Shown here piece by piece: positions 24,721 through 37,286 of a DNA stretch of 64,000 nt. The stretch comes from Nageia nagi (lineage: Eukaryota; Pinophyta). Numbering within the stretch: position 1 is the stretch's first letter; every line of letters begins with the position of its first letter. The notes under the pieces were generated by a model. The model had not been told where the DNA came from, ran no database searches, and was given only the letters and a program-made list of their open reading frames with translations. The DNA is taken from NCBI GenBank assembly GCA_050084985.1, contig JBITNC010000001.1, forward strand, positions 202,864,001 through 202,928,000, read 5' to 3'. The translations under genes and the position numbers were made by a program.

Positions 24721-27700
24721 TTAAATCATCAAGAAATGGTGATAGTATTTTCTCGATGGCCTAAAATTTTGGTGTTTGATATTGTTATGCTAAAAATGCT
24801 CATGGATTCCTTCATAAGTATTCCTAAATATCAAATAAAAAGTCCTTACACCAATATTGGTGAGTCTAATGGTTCTAAGATCTACAAGTTTGATAACTTA
24901 TTTGTCCATCTATGTCATGATTTTAAATGCTAATAACTAGGAAATATTTAGTATTATGAGCACTTGATATCTGATAGTGTTGAAAATAATCTTGATCAAA
25001 CTTTTTCAATTGTTGGGAACTCATTACCCAAATTTCCTTCTTTGATGCAAAGCTAACATCAAATTTCTCTATGTTGTAAAGGCATTGTAGAGTTCCCTTG
25101 TATTTATAGTTTATCAATTTTTTCTATCAATTTCATTATTTTACTATATAAGTTATCATTAATAGTGTTTAATCACCATGAATGATATTTAATATCAATT
25201 ACCACTTGTAGAGCTTCAATATATATTGGGTATATTTTTTTCATGGATCTTTCGAATTTTGATTGCAGCCCAAAAATGAAACATTCATTTTTTTATTTCT
25301 CTTTCATTGATTCTAGAAGTCTCCCTTGAGTTACTTTAAATTTTTTTATCATATTATTGTATTATTTCCGTAGGTCTCATGATCAAATCATGCATTTTAC
25401 TTATGCTTTCTTATCCAGCTTATAGAAAATGGTATTCTACTTCAAAAGCTACTTTAGTCTCATTTCATGTTTTTTGCTATTCATAAATAGGGAAGATATG
25501 TAAATTTCATATACCATTTTAATAGTTCATCATGTAGTATGGTTACAAATTTGGTAAAAAATGTACCCTTATCTATGATATATCATCTTGTCCAATTATT
25601 TTCTAGTATAGATAAGAGCTTCTTTGCATCATTGGTGTCTTTTTGGAAGATAGGTAGTTTAGTAGAAGCAACCATTTATTATTGTTGTTGCTAGGTTTAA
25701 GGGTTATATTTTCACTATCTATTGAGTTGAGGGTTCATTATCAATTATTAATGATGTCAATTAGATGTACTAGAATGCTCCCTTTGTAGTTGCATATAAA
25801 AATAATTTTCATCTATAGCTTGAAAGATATCCTTAAATAGGGGTTTCGATACTTCCTCTATAATGAAAATTGAGGACTATCCTTAGTTTGTAGGTCACCT
25901 AGAAGGAGAGGAAAAACTTCTAGGTCATCTACTGGCATGAGGGGTAGGGAGAATTTATGGAAAAATAGGTATTTGATTTGTCATTATTTTATATTGAGTA
26001 TGCCATTAAGGGTCATATTATTATTTATTCTAAGGGTAAAGGGTACTGTAGCTTTTGTTTTTGTATTTTTTGGGTCACTTCATCTACTTGTTATTTGATG
26101 GTTTCTATCACTTCTTCTCCTATTGGGCTAGGTAAAGATGGATATTCCATCTCTAACCCATCCTCTTGTGGTATCTATTGATATCGGGTGGTAAGGATGT
26201 AAGGGAGAATAATGTTGATAAATCAGTTGCAATAGCCCTTGTTACTCTCCTGATCCATTGAGAGGTAGTGCTAGTTAGATGAAACAAGATTTTACTTCTT
26301 TGGTATTCATAGTGTTGAGGTATAGGTTTGATGAAATCAAGTTCTTACAGTTGGGCCTCTATTTCTATGGGTTCTTCTATTCTATCCATTGTTACAAAGT
26401 TCTTAATATCCCTATTAATGATCTAATTTGGTTGGTTAATGAAATGTTGAATCACATTATTTAGTATACTATCAAATTGATTTGAGAGGATTAATCATTT
26501 TAAATTCTTATTCAAGCTTACAAATGTTCTAAAAAATTTATCATCATACTTATCTGTATGTTTCTCTACTAGAACAACTCCTTCTACAGTCCTATCTCCC
26601 TTAGTGTTCATCACTATTGTTAGTAGTGGTAGTTCGTCAGTTGGTATCTCCTCTATGGTATCCTTATTTTTCATTGATTCAAGGTTAATTCTATTTTAAG
26701 CCATTCCTTTCTTGGTATGCCACCCACTTTCCATATGATCATATACTAATTCCTAAACTTTTGTTATGTCATCTTTCGAATCTAGTCCTAAAAGTGAACT
26801 TTACTCCCTATTCCTATCTATCTCCATTTGTAATATCTTCTTCTCTCTATCCTTATATCATTGATCCTATAATTTATTATCATAAAATTTTATTAGTGTG
26901 ATATAAATTATATTTAAACTAACTATCTCTTCTTTCTTCATCATTATATGTTTTTCTCTTTTTGAATTCATCTCTTATTTCTTGATCCTATCCTCTCTAT
27001 ATAAGTTCCCCTTTCTAATCATTGTGTCTTTTCCCCTTGTACCCTTTACTTACCCCATACCAATTTAATTAATCCTTATTTCCTCCATATTTTCCTTCAT
27101 CCTTAGATTTCCTCCCCCCTACAAATAGGAGAGAGTGTCTGGGGTAGCTTCATGTTTAATCAAATATCATTTGTAGAATTGTGTAAGGTTTTCTAAAAAT
27201 ATTTTCCTAGGACCCCTAATTTTTTTTCTATGCTTTTTTCCTATGATACCCAATCTTGTAATGCAAATTTTATGGTGTAGGTATCTAAGGTATTATGTAC
27301 TCACTCATCAACTTTCTACATCCAAGATTGCATTAATTATTCTAGTTGTAGTAAGTTCTCTTTATCCCACTTGATTTTTGGAGTAAGGTGTGTTTTAAAT
27401 TCTTTTTGCTTGGTTATTAACTTCAAAAATACATCTAAAAATTCATAAAAAACCTTTTATATTCCATTTATGTGAATCAAATTGATCAATTTTACTTTAA
27501 CATATCCTATCCATCAAATAATTGACTTCTTGAAGTTTTTCAATTCTCTCGAGAACCACACTTGTAGTGATTTTTGCAATGGAAGAAAAGGTAATAACTT
27601 GTAACTTATACTTTTAATTCCATTCAACCATTGAATCCTCTAATTTTTAGGTGTCTTAGAAATGGAACTATTGATCAATCGAATCGATCGATAGGATTTT

Positions 27701-27989
27701 TATCTACAACCGAGAATTGATAGGTAAATGGAAGAGAAGAACAAAAAGAAAATACAAGTAGTTTAGATACAATAACAACATGTTGAGCCTTTTATTAACA
27801 TTAATTTTTGATATTATTGGTTATAATGGTATGTTTATCACACTCAACTCTCACACACTCTCTCTATCATCGGTTCTCCTCTTATCCATCCCATTTAGTG
27901 GGTCATAGGATAGTGTCCTTTCAATTTAAATAAATAGAGTAACTAACATGTAGTATTCAGTCATTAACTACTAATTAAAATCAACTAAA
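24721..27989. other. Unassigned, probably gag N-terminus and 5' LTR of the minus-strand gypsy element
   Basis: Position demands the gag start, leader and 5' LTR of the minus-strand gypsy element, but I cannot point to boundaries. A minus-strand stretch without stops, about 26680-26500, reads as a soluble acidic peptide (EEIPTDELPLL...) of unknown kind. No LTR pair was recognised. Confidence 0.35.
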
Positions 27990-28200
27990 TTACATTATGA
28001 AATTATCTCTTGCTAACACCTTTATTAAACACTTGATTAGAAAAATATTTTTAGGAAAATTTAAAAGATTAAAAAATACAATTCATATTGCCCATATTAA
28101 AAGATTAATCAAATATGCCAAAAAGATAGAAAAAGATAATCACATAGCAAAAGTTAAGTATTCATGTAAGTTGTTTATGCATTAATTGCTTTCTTATGTA
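27990..28200 (+). repeat. 5'UTR block of E2
   Basis: The stretch from CACTTGATTAG through GATAATCACATAGC to the TTGTTTATGCATTAATTG segment matches, diverged, the 5'UTR of the inner element at about 50450-50620 and the inverted block at 36870-37070. It places the start of the E2 coding region just downstream and shows that E2 belongs to the E3 family. Confidence 0.65.
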
Positions 28201-28929
28201 TATAAAATAAAAAATAAAAAATATATATTACAATTAATAATTCTTAAATATTCACCTAGTGCTCCTAACCTTCCTATAGATTTAGAATATTTAGGAAGAG
28301 GTAAATAAATAACAAATAATATAGTGGAAAATTCATCCCATTCATGGGAACAATCAGTTGACACTATATTCAAAAGAGATTATTATATACCTAAGTATAA
28401 TTGTGTCACACTTATCTTCTAGATTGATGATTAGTTCAATCATATCTAAGAAGAGATGATTACACACCATATATGATATTCAGACATAAAATAATTTGAT
28501 GATCAAATTTCTATATACACAACAACTTTGATACTAGAGTCAAAGGATTTTTTTAAAGTATATAATAATCATTTTTTTTTAAATTTTGAAAGCAAACACA
28601 CCAAATCCTTTGGCATGGCATAAAAATTCTAAGAAATAACATGATACATAATATAGGTATAAATTAACAAAGTTCAAACTACAAGAAATACCTACTTATG
28701 TTCATTATAGGAAAGAACATATGCCTTAAGATAACATGTAATAGTAACAAATACTTGCTTCTTATAATCAATAGAAACCAATCAATTTTACTAAAAAAAT
28801 TGAGGAGAATTATAATAAGTATCTAATCTACACCATGAGAAACCATATATCAAACATTATGATGATGGTCCAAAGCAAAAAACATAACATCATTATAAGT
28901 ATGATCAAAGATTACATAGATATAAGAAA

Positions 28930-30330
28930 GAACAACTTAGGGCATGATCATTATCACCACATCACCATGGCTTATATAAGTATCAAGATCCTTATTTAGC
29001 TATGAAAAAAGAAGCTTCACTTAGAAATCAAGAAGATGGACTTCAAAGGTATTATTTACCTCCATAAAGGGTTATGGAACAACCACCTTGACCTCCTTGA
29101 ACATAGTTGCTACCTTGACCACCTCACCAACCTCCACCTCCATAAACATAATATGATGATGTATATTATGATCCAGTACCACCTTTTGAATAAGATATAG
29201 TCCATTCCAAGGATATACAAAAGAAACATATCCACGAAATGAGGAATATCCCATATATCCCCAAATTGAACCAAAAGAAAAGGTGACAAAAGAATATGAT
29301 AATGAATTTTGTGAAAGGTTAAAACAAGTTGAAAAATAATTGCATATGCAAGGTATACAAAAATTATTATATAAAATAATTTGTATTGAACTGATTCATC
29401 CTAGTGTTCTAAAAAAGGAAATTCTTTTCAAATTTGAAATTCTAAAAATTGAACCATTTAAAGGAAAGGAAGATCCTAAAGAATATTTAAGGGGATTTAC
29501 ATATTCAAATTGTTTAATTTTTAATGATGATGCATTAATGCTACATATATTTCCCATGATACTTTCTAGTCAACTAATTGATTGGTACAATAATTTTCTA
29601 ATTATAGCATTTATTCATATTCTCAAGTAGCAAATTTGTTCTTAGAACACTTTATGATTAACATAAAAAATAAAACCTCCATCACATATCTTACACCATT
29701 ACAACAAATTCTAGATGAATCAATTACTAATTTTATCTCACAATGGAGAGTTGTATTAACAAGTATGCCTGACACTTTACCTCAAGAGGAATTGGTTAAG
29801 TTATTTAGTCAAAGTTATTTATGGCCCATTACTAGTGCATTATTAATTCAACAACATAAATATTTTGAAGAATCTATTTCCCAAGTGGTAATAATTGAAA
29901 ATGTTAAAATCCAAGATGGAAAAATAAAAACTTAAAAAAAATATGGTTATACTAGAAATAAAAATCAAATAGAATAAATAGGTAAACAACCGTAAGCTAA
30001 TAAAATTTTATCGTAAAAGAATTGGAAGCACCTCCTATACAAAATGAGGAGAAACATTATAGACCTAAAAGAAAGTTTACACCTTTGTTAGAATCTCTTT
30101 TTGATATTTTTTAGGAAATTATGTGACCATCAAATAATTATCTTGCCTAATATGAGACCAAAAAAATCTAAGGCCAAATAAAGTAAATGCTATAATAAAG
30201 ATAAATTTTTTCATTACCATTGTCAAAAGGGTCATGACAAAAATAAGTGTAGAATATTAAAACATAAAATTTAAGATTTAATTGATAATGGGAAATTAAT
30301 ATTTAATAATCCTATTGTAATTACAAATTA
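28930..30330 (+). pseudogene. E2 gag
   Basis: The open pieces 29340-29630 and 29636-29935 read as retrotransposon gag (PF03732-like), with IHPSVLKKEI, EPFKGKEDPKEYLRGF and LFSQSYLWPI closely matching the E3 gag at 38378-38947. A knuckle-like HYHCQKGHDKNKC follows near 30210-30250. Upstream, from about 28980, a YQDPYL stretch matches the E3 gag N-terminal region. Gag would form the particle that packages element RNA. It is broken by stops throughout. Confidence 0.85.
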
Positions 30331-30759
30331 AAATATAAGGATTTATCAAAATCCACTTCCTCTACATCAAGCTAATAACATTTTGGTACACCCTCACAAA
30401 AATCAAGAAACACATAATTGCAGTTATGATAATTCAACATTCATAGGAATGATTAATATTACTACAAGAGCCCAAAAAGTATAGGGAAGGAAAAATACAC
30501 CATTGGATGATCAACAAGAAAAAAATTCATACTCAACCACATATCTCGAGGCCAAAACCTCCAAAAAATTTCATTAAAAGGAACTTTAAATAAATAATTA
30601 AATAATTCAAAGTTAAAATGTCATTTTTGAATTATTACAACAATCTACAAATCATAAAGAGGTAATGAATCAATTATTGCAAATAATTTAATTAGATATA
30701 AGTCATCCTAAAATTTTTGTATCTTTTATTGGAAATATTAAAATAAGTCAATAACCCAC

Positions 30760-31800
30760 CATAGCTTTCTATGATCATGATATAAAATGATCTAATGAGA
30801 CATATGGATTAGATTTACCTTTACATATCATAGTCAAAGTTGATTGAAAAATATTTGAAAGAATTTTAATTGATGAAGGTTAATCCATAAATATTATCTC
30901 AGAATCAACATATAAAAATTTAAATCTCTCTTTCTCATATATATTTGCACCATTTATACAATTGAAAGCATTCAATGATGCTTTATGTTCAATAGTTGGG
31001 CCAATTTTGCTACCTATTAATAGAGGATATAATATGGTGCAAAATTTATCACAAGTCAATTAAGAGGATATTACACAATATAATATTCTTCTAGGAAGAC
31101 CTTGGATTAGAGACATGCAATGTATCCCATCAACATATCATAAGGGTTTAAAGTATATTCATGAGGGAATAGTTAATTATATTCCTAAAGATGAAAATCC
31201 ATATTCACATTATAATTCAAAATATGTTCCTAATGATGTAACCTTACCATCTAATCATTTTTTTACAACACCTATACTAACAAATGAACCTTTGGTAGCA
31301 AATGTTATTAAAAAACATCCAATATTACTAGATATATCAAAAGTTAAAAAAATATCAATTAATAAAATAAATTGTACATCCAGTGTAAAATTGATGATAT
31401 TTCACAAACAAAAATAAAATTTACATCACAAAAAAGGATTCTTGGGAAGAAAGGGCATGCAACTTGGATGAATTAAATAAAGCTTTTTCATTTAAAGATT
31501 CATCTCAAGTTAATGTCTCATTACAAAATTCTAATAATAAAGACTATGATAACTCATTAGATATTTATTTGGTAATAATAAAATTATCTAATTTAGGTAT
31601 AGGAGAATATGAAATTGATGATGTGATATTTAATATTCCTTTTGCTCAAGATATTGGTCAACCTAATGAATCCCCTAGTGTAGTTGGAGAATTGATATCT
31701 CTAGGTAATGTTCCTAATCAAACACCTTTAACTAAACCACATGAAGGTATTCTTTTCAATATATTAGAATATTTATCACCTTATATGCAATAATTTATTC
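30760..31800 (+). pseudogene. E2 aspartic protease and linker
   Basis: The catalytic ILIDEG stretch lies near 30862-30880, where a stop replaces the residue after the glycine. YNILLGRPWIRDMQC follows at about 31080-31120, the second conserved half of the fold. Open pieces 31115-31417 and 31464-31793 continue with a C-terminal extension (GEYEIDDVIFNIP, SPSVVGELI) also present in E3 at about 40540-40660. A retropepsin would cut the polyprotein. Confidence 0.82.
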
Positions 31801-32399
31801 AAAAATATTTTAATAAATATCAATGGAAGGAAGGTAGTTTAGGTATTTATAACAAGGACCTAGATATGTAGTTAACATTCACTATCAATTACTAACTGAC
31901 AAAACAAGATTAGGATATAAAGATAAAATTATAATGAATATCCTAGAGAAATAGTTGAATTATAACCATAAAGTATTATTTATGAATACCAAGATGAAAA
32001 TCTTGAATGGATAACCAACCAAAGCATCACAAAATCAAGAGTATCTATACCTAAAAAAATTATTTTTTAATATTTATTAAATAAATATGGTATAAATTGA
32101 TGAATACCTAGTTTAGATTTAAAATTAGAAGAAATATATTTTGATTGGTCTAGAAGTGATTAATTTGATCAATCAAATGTATTATAATTAGTGGAATCTT
32201 CATCATATTTCATTGTATATGAAAGCACTCTAAATTTCACATTCATTTCTAAAATACCAACAAAATAAGAATTTAAAGATATAGATATTGTATTTTGAAT
32301 ATTTGAGCCTACAATAAATACAAATTTAAATGAATAAGAAATAAATGAATATGAGGAATATAATCAAAATGATAAAAATTATATTTTGGTTCCAAATTA

Positions 32400-33880
32400 A
32401 TTAGAATAAGGATCTCACATGCTAATTGAAGAAGCCATTGAGATAAATTTAAGTGATGATCTTAGTAATCCAAAAATTATTCAACTAGAAAAATAGTTAA
32501 ATGAACATGCACAACAAACATTCATATCCATTATTAAAGAAAACTAAAAAGTATTTGCATACTCATTTGCAGATATGCGTAGATTGGATTCAAATCTGGT
32601 TATACATAACTTAGGTCTCCTAGAAGATGCTAAACTAGTTAAACAAAACTTACATGAAATGCATCCTATGATAGAATTAATGGTAAGAGAAGAATTGAAA
32701 AAACTCTTGGAGAAAAAATTCATACAACCTATTGATTATTTTGATTGTATTTCAAATATGGTGTCAATTAAGAAAACTAATGATAAAATTTATATTTGTA
32801 CAAATTTTAGAGATTTAAATAAAGCTTGTCCTAAAGTTGATTTTCCACTCTCAAATATTGATAATTTAGTCAGTTCAACTAATGTACATGAAATATTTTC
32901 TCTCATGGATGGATTTTATGGATATAAAAAATAAAAGTAGCTCCAAAAAGCCAACTTAAAATAACTTTTACAACACCATGGGGAAATTTTTGTTACAAAG
33001 TGATGCCCTTTGGTCTAGAAACTGCTCGACCAACCTATCAATGAACAATGAAATATATTTTCCATGATTATATGAAAGATATTATAGAACACTACGTAGA
33101 TGATTTATTGGCTAAATCTAAAACTAGACAAGATCATCCAAAAGTTCTCATAAAAATATTTGATATATTGTTAGAACATAATGTTTGATTAAATCTAAAG
33201 AAATGTGTTTTTGAAGTTACTTCAGGAAAATTAATAGGTTTTATCATTTATAGGTGGGGAATTAAAGTAGATAAAAAAAGCAATTATAGACATGCCTCCC
33301 CCTTTGAATATAAAATAATTACAGAGTTTATAAGGAAAATTACAAGCCATAAGATATTTTATATTGTAATTATATGATAAGTGTAAATCATTTAATAAAT
33401 TATTAAAAAAGAGAATCATATTTCATTGGTCCAAATAACAATAAGAAGCATTTGAAGAAATAAAATGCTATCTTTTATCATATCAAGTTTTAACTCCATC
33501 TAGAGATGGAGTAGAATTTTTGCTTTATTCATCAGCTACAAAATTTTCATTAGGGACCATGCTTGCCCAAAAGAATGAAAATAATAAATAATAAGTAATA
33601 TATTATCTTAGTAGAATACTATTTGATTATGAAACTATATATATATATAGAAAAATTATATTTAACAATAGTGTTCATAATAAAAGAGCTTAGATATTAT
33701 ATGCTAAATCATACTATACATGTAATTGCTAAAGAGGATCAATTCAAAAACATGATAAACATAACATATAAAAATATAAAAACATATAAATGGATAATAT
33801 ATTAAACAAATTTGATTTATAATTTATAAGATAATAATTAATTAAAGGTAAAGTCATAGTTGATCATCTTGCTGAAGCAC
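32400..33880 (+). pseudogene. E2 reverse transcriptase and RNase H
   Basis: The open piece 32575-32934 covers the RT fingers (EELKKLLEKKFIQPI, FRDLNKACPK, LMDGFYGYKK). Further on come VMPFGLETARPTYQ near 33000 and a YVDDLL box near 33095. RNase H follows, with FLLYSSATKFSLGTMLAQ at about 33515-33570. Stops and small frameshifts recur. In E2 the protease linker and RT share one frame, unlike E3, where a single-base deletion separates them. Confidence 0.85.
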
Positions 33881-33959
33881 CATAACAAGATGATAAGCCT
33901 CTCATAATTGAATTTCAATATGAAAATATTTTTCAATTAAATGAAATGGGAATTCCTAT

Positions 33960-34385
33960 TGAACCTAAGAAGGAATGGGATATGGTGATCTACTTTTATA
34001 TTTTAGGCTATGAATGAGGTGGAGGTGCTAGTATTGTATTTATTACACCATAAGAAACTCCCAAACCATATTCCTTTAAGCTTAATTCTCCATGTACAAA
34101 TAATAATATTGAATATGAAGCTTTAATATTAGCCATAAAAGTTGCTATAAAATTAAAACAAAAAAACTCAAATTTATTGATGACTCATCATTAATCATTA
34201 ACTAGGTTTAAGGAATCTTCCAATATAAAGAACATTTGCTTCAAAAATATAAGAAATTGGTAGAAATTTTATTACAATCATTTGAAAACTACAAGATAGA
34301 AGAAACTCCTAGGTATACCAATAGGTTTAATGATGCTATGGCATCAATCAGATCTTTAATACTAGAAAATACTCATTGATAAATT
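33960..34385 (+). pseudogene. E2 second (archaeal-like) RNase H
   Basis: The segment matches the E3 domain at 43050-43500, with GGGASIVFIT near 34020-34050, NIEYEALILAIKVAIKLK near 34105-34160 and FNDAMASI near 34330. The DGS motif carrying the first catalytic aspartate is altered. An additional RNase H between RT-RNase H and integrase defines the Tat lineage. Confidence 0.75.
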
Positions 34386-34599
34386 ATTCATATAGAAATA
34401 ATTTAAATTTCACAATGTTCATTAGAAAGAGATAACATGGAGTATGGGTTCTTGATATTATAATGGAAGATAAACATTTATAACATATACAATTAGTTAA
34501 GTTCTTAAGAGATGGAGTCTTACCTCTTAATTTGATAAAACTTGCTAAAAAGCATTTAAAGTAAGGGCTTCTCACTATTGTATGTGAGGAGATGTTTTT

Positions 34600-35500
34600 T
34601 ATCATAGAGGTTTTGATGGTATATAGTCTAGAATGGGAAGATTCAAAAATTGCAATCTCATGTGCACATGATGGAATATATGGAGTTCATTTTAGTGGCA
34701 TTGCAATCACAAAATGATTAATGTATATGGGATATTATTGGCCTAAAATGGAACATAATTGTATTGAAAATGTTAAAAAATATTTTAAATATAAAAAACA
34801 TTCTAATTTCTTTACTTAGCCTTAATAAGAGTTGCAACCTATGCAATTGTTATGGCCATTTTCAAGATGGACACTATATTTGATAAACCAAATATCTCCT
34901 ACTTCTTTAGGTGGTCATAATTCATAATAATAACCACACAATATTTTACAAAATGTGTCAAATATATCCCTATTATTTCCACAAAAGGGCCAAAAATAGT
35001 AGAATTCATTGAACATCATATTATATATCATTTTGAAATTCCTTCTCAAATTATCATGGATAATGGGAAAAATTTTAAAAATAAATAAGTATTAGCCTTG
35101 TGTAAAGGATATCATATCACAATTATTTTTTCAATAGCATATTATCCGAAGGGTAATGGATAGGTGGAAGCTACAAATAAAACTATTAGAATTGTTTTAC
35201 TTAAAATGGTTAATAATTATCATTGATACTGGCATGTGATAATTCCATATGCTTTATGGGCATATCACACTAGCATTAGTAACTATACATGGGAAACTCC
35301 TTTTTCTTTAGTTTATGTGGTAGAAGTAGTTTTACCTCTTGAAATTGAAATCTATTTTCTATTTGCAAGATTATATTACAAATGAAGTAGCTCATCAACC
35401 ACAACTTGATCAATTCTTATTACTAGATGAGAGACATGTTCATCGATTAGAGCACATGCATACCTATTAAAATCATATTAAATGAGATTTCAATGAAAAG
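34600..35500 (+). pseudogene. E2 integrase
   Basis: The zinc-binding region near 34660-34800 keeps both histidines, but the CxxC pair reads YFKY: both cysteines have become tyrosine by TGT-to-TAT changes. The core keeps IMDNGKNFKNK near 35060-35090 and VEATNKTI near 35165-35190, supplying D and E, and ends with ALWAYHTS and FSLVY. Frame changes and stops are many. Confidence 0.8.
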
Positions 35501-35560
35501 TCAAAATTTATGAATGTGATATAGGTGATCCAACACTTAAAGAAAATAAAAAAACCTCAT

Positions 35561-36429
35561 TTATATACTGTTAAAATTTATAATGCATTATTTTAAGGTC
35601 TCTTAATGTAATTCACTTAATACCTCTAGATTCCTTAAAAATTTAGTGAATATGATAATGCAACTTATCCTACACTCCATCTCATGAATATGCCCCTTGG
35701 GTAAAAGGGTGATGCATGTCATGACTTTGTACAATGGTTAAGAGCATGATCCCAAAGAGCATTTTGGCCTATAAACAAAGGATCCTCTCTTTGAGATTAC
35801 ACACTTGGAGAAGCATGAAAATGCTAATCTTGTAAAGTTATAGGAATTCTCTTGTAAGAATTTGTAGGAGAGTTCACTTGTGAGAAATAATAGAAAAGAT
35901 GGTTCACGTGGATGTACTCCCATTATGAAGGAACCACTATATATGGTGTATCTAATTATACATGAAAATGTGTTTCCTGTGTTAAAGATTTATGGAATCA
36001 TTCAAGATGATTTTGGTTATGAAATATTTTAATTACATCATTTGGTATTAGATATTCCATTGGAGATATTCCATTTAATCTTATGAGGTACAATCATAGA
36101 TCTTCCATTCAATCTTGTGAGGTAAAATCATATTGAGGTATAATTTTCTCTTCTATTTTTTTAATCTCTCCTTTTCTTACACAAGCTATTCTTTTGTTAA
36201 AGTTAGCCTTTATAGTTTTTGTCAAATAGCTCTTTGATGTAAGAATATAAGAAGGATCTTGTTGCTTACCATTTTTTTCGATAATAAAATCCTTTTTTTT
36301 TCAAATAAATTAACCTTAATTTATCAAATATTTAATATGGGAAAAGAAAATGTTTTTAAGAAAGCTAATAAATCTATATCAATAAAATGGACATCATTTT
36401 TTACAATATATGGTGTTTGTATATTTTTT
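35561..36429. other. Unassigned stretch between E2 and the inverted E3 leader
   Basis: No domains. The region has LTR-like traits, with a run of GAGAGTTCACTTGTGAG, a T-rich end and AATAAAATCC near 36283 before a T run, but I found no second copy in the window. The junctions with E2 and with the inverted block are not marked by an obvious duplication. Confidence 0.35.
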
Positions 36430-36855
36430 TAACTATGTAAATACGATTCAATCTTTGGTACCGCTATGGTTCTAGCCCAAGATCTATCCTCATCAATTTC
36501 TAAGTTATGACACCTTTGATCTCATTTTTCTACATCTCCTGGTACACTAGAAGATGTCTTAGGAATATCTCTATGATTGGCTAGACGATGATAAATTTCA
36601 ATTAACTCTTCATCTAACACTTGCATTCTAGACTTAGTAATATGATCCTCTATACCTTGTCTTTGCAATTTAGATTGATCATAATCCCAATCTTTATCTT
36701 TACCTTCATAACGACCTACCCGTGAATCTGATTCATCTAAAAGAGGTGGCCTCCTAACCAAAGACTCTATCAAATCTATTATCTGTATCTATTTCTTGTA
36801 TTTCAAATGGGTATTCTTGTATTTTCTTAGCAGCCATACTTCTAGTTTGAACCAT
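36430..36855 (-). pseudogene. Start of an E3-family ORF (MVQTRSMAAKK...)
   Basis: The ATG at 36855-36853 opens a frame beginning MVQTRSMAAKKIQEY, a start typical of gypsy polyproteins. The frame shifts near 36770 and continues as 36773-36522, a hydrophilic stretch with RRPPLLDESDSRVGRYEG and YHRLANHRDIPK. A stop at 36522 is followed by more readable codons to about 36435. About 140 codons are visible in total. No domain is recognised. The position after the family 5'UTR argues that this is the original N-terminus of the E3 gag. Confidence 0.55.
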
Positions 36856-37283
36856 TATAAACAAACATCGTAAAAAGAGAACATTTTTATCTTTTATATT
36901 ATGCTTTTGAGAAAACAATTTGATGCACAAACATCCTACATGCAAATTTACTTCTAATGATGTGATTATCTTTTTAACTTTTTCACATATTTTTAATATC
37001 TAAGTTAAATGAACAATATGAGTTGTCCACTTTTAGTCTTTTAATTTTCCTAATTTATTTTGACTAGTCAAGTGTTAAACAAGGTAGGTTGGGTAATTCT
37101 AAGTAATGTTTACAAGCTTCTATGGCTTTTGGCTTGGTTCTAGAAGAGTCTCCTTTTTTGACTCCTACCTAAAGGAGAGTCACCTTGGTAATCACCTCCA
37201 AGTGTGACTGGCTCTATGGCTTCAAGTGTGTTATGTCGGTGGGTACAAAGAAGTAAGAATTAATGGTTGGTAGTGACATCCAA
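36430..37283 (-). repeat. Inverted 5'UTR and gag start of the E3 family
   Basis: Read on the minus strand from 37283, this matches the inner element's leader from about 50225 (GGATGTCACTACCAACC) to about 50640, including CTTGACTAGTCAAAA and the AAAAGATAATCACATC block. It then continues into a coding start. On the plus strand, E3 coding sequence begins immediately beyond 37283, so the leader faces the wrong way relative to its gag-pol. Either this piece of E3 was inverted, or it is a separate fragment joined here. Confidence 0.75.
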
Positions 37284-37286
37284 CTT

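Larger units (their letters stand above)
27990..35560 (+). mobile_element. Degenerate Ty3/gypsy element E2 (Tat/Ogre type), 5'UTR to integrase
   Basis: This relative of E3 carries all pol domains in the same order, with an extra RNase H between the RT-linked RNase H and integrase. That double RNase H is the hallmark of the Tat lineage. Dozens of stops and frameshifts make it much older than E3. It ends near 35560 inside the integrase tail; the extra ORF, the antisense PMD gene and the 3' LTR seen in E3 are missing. Its 5' LTR is probably the relic at 14995. Confidence 0.85.
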
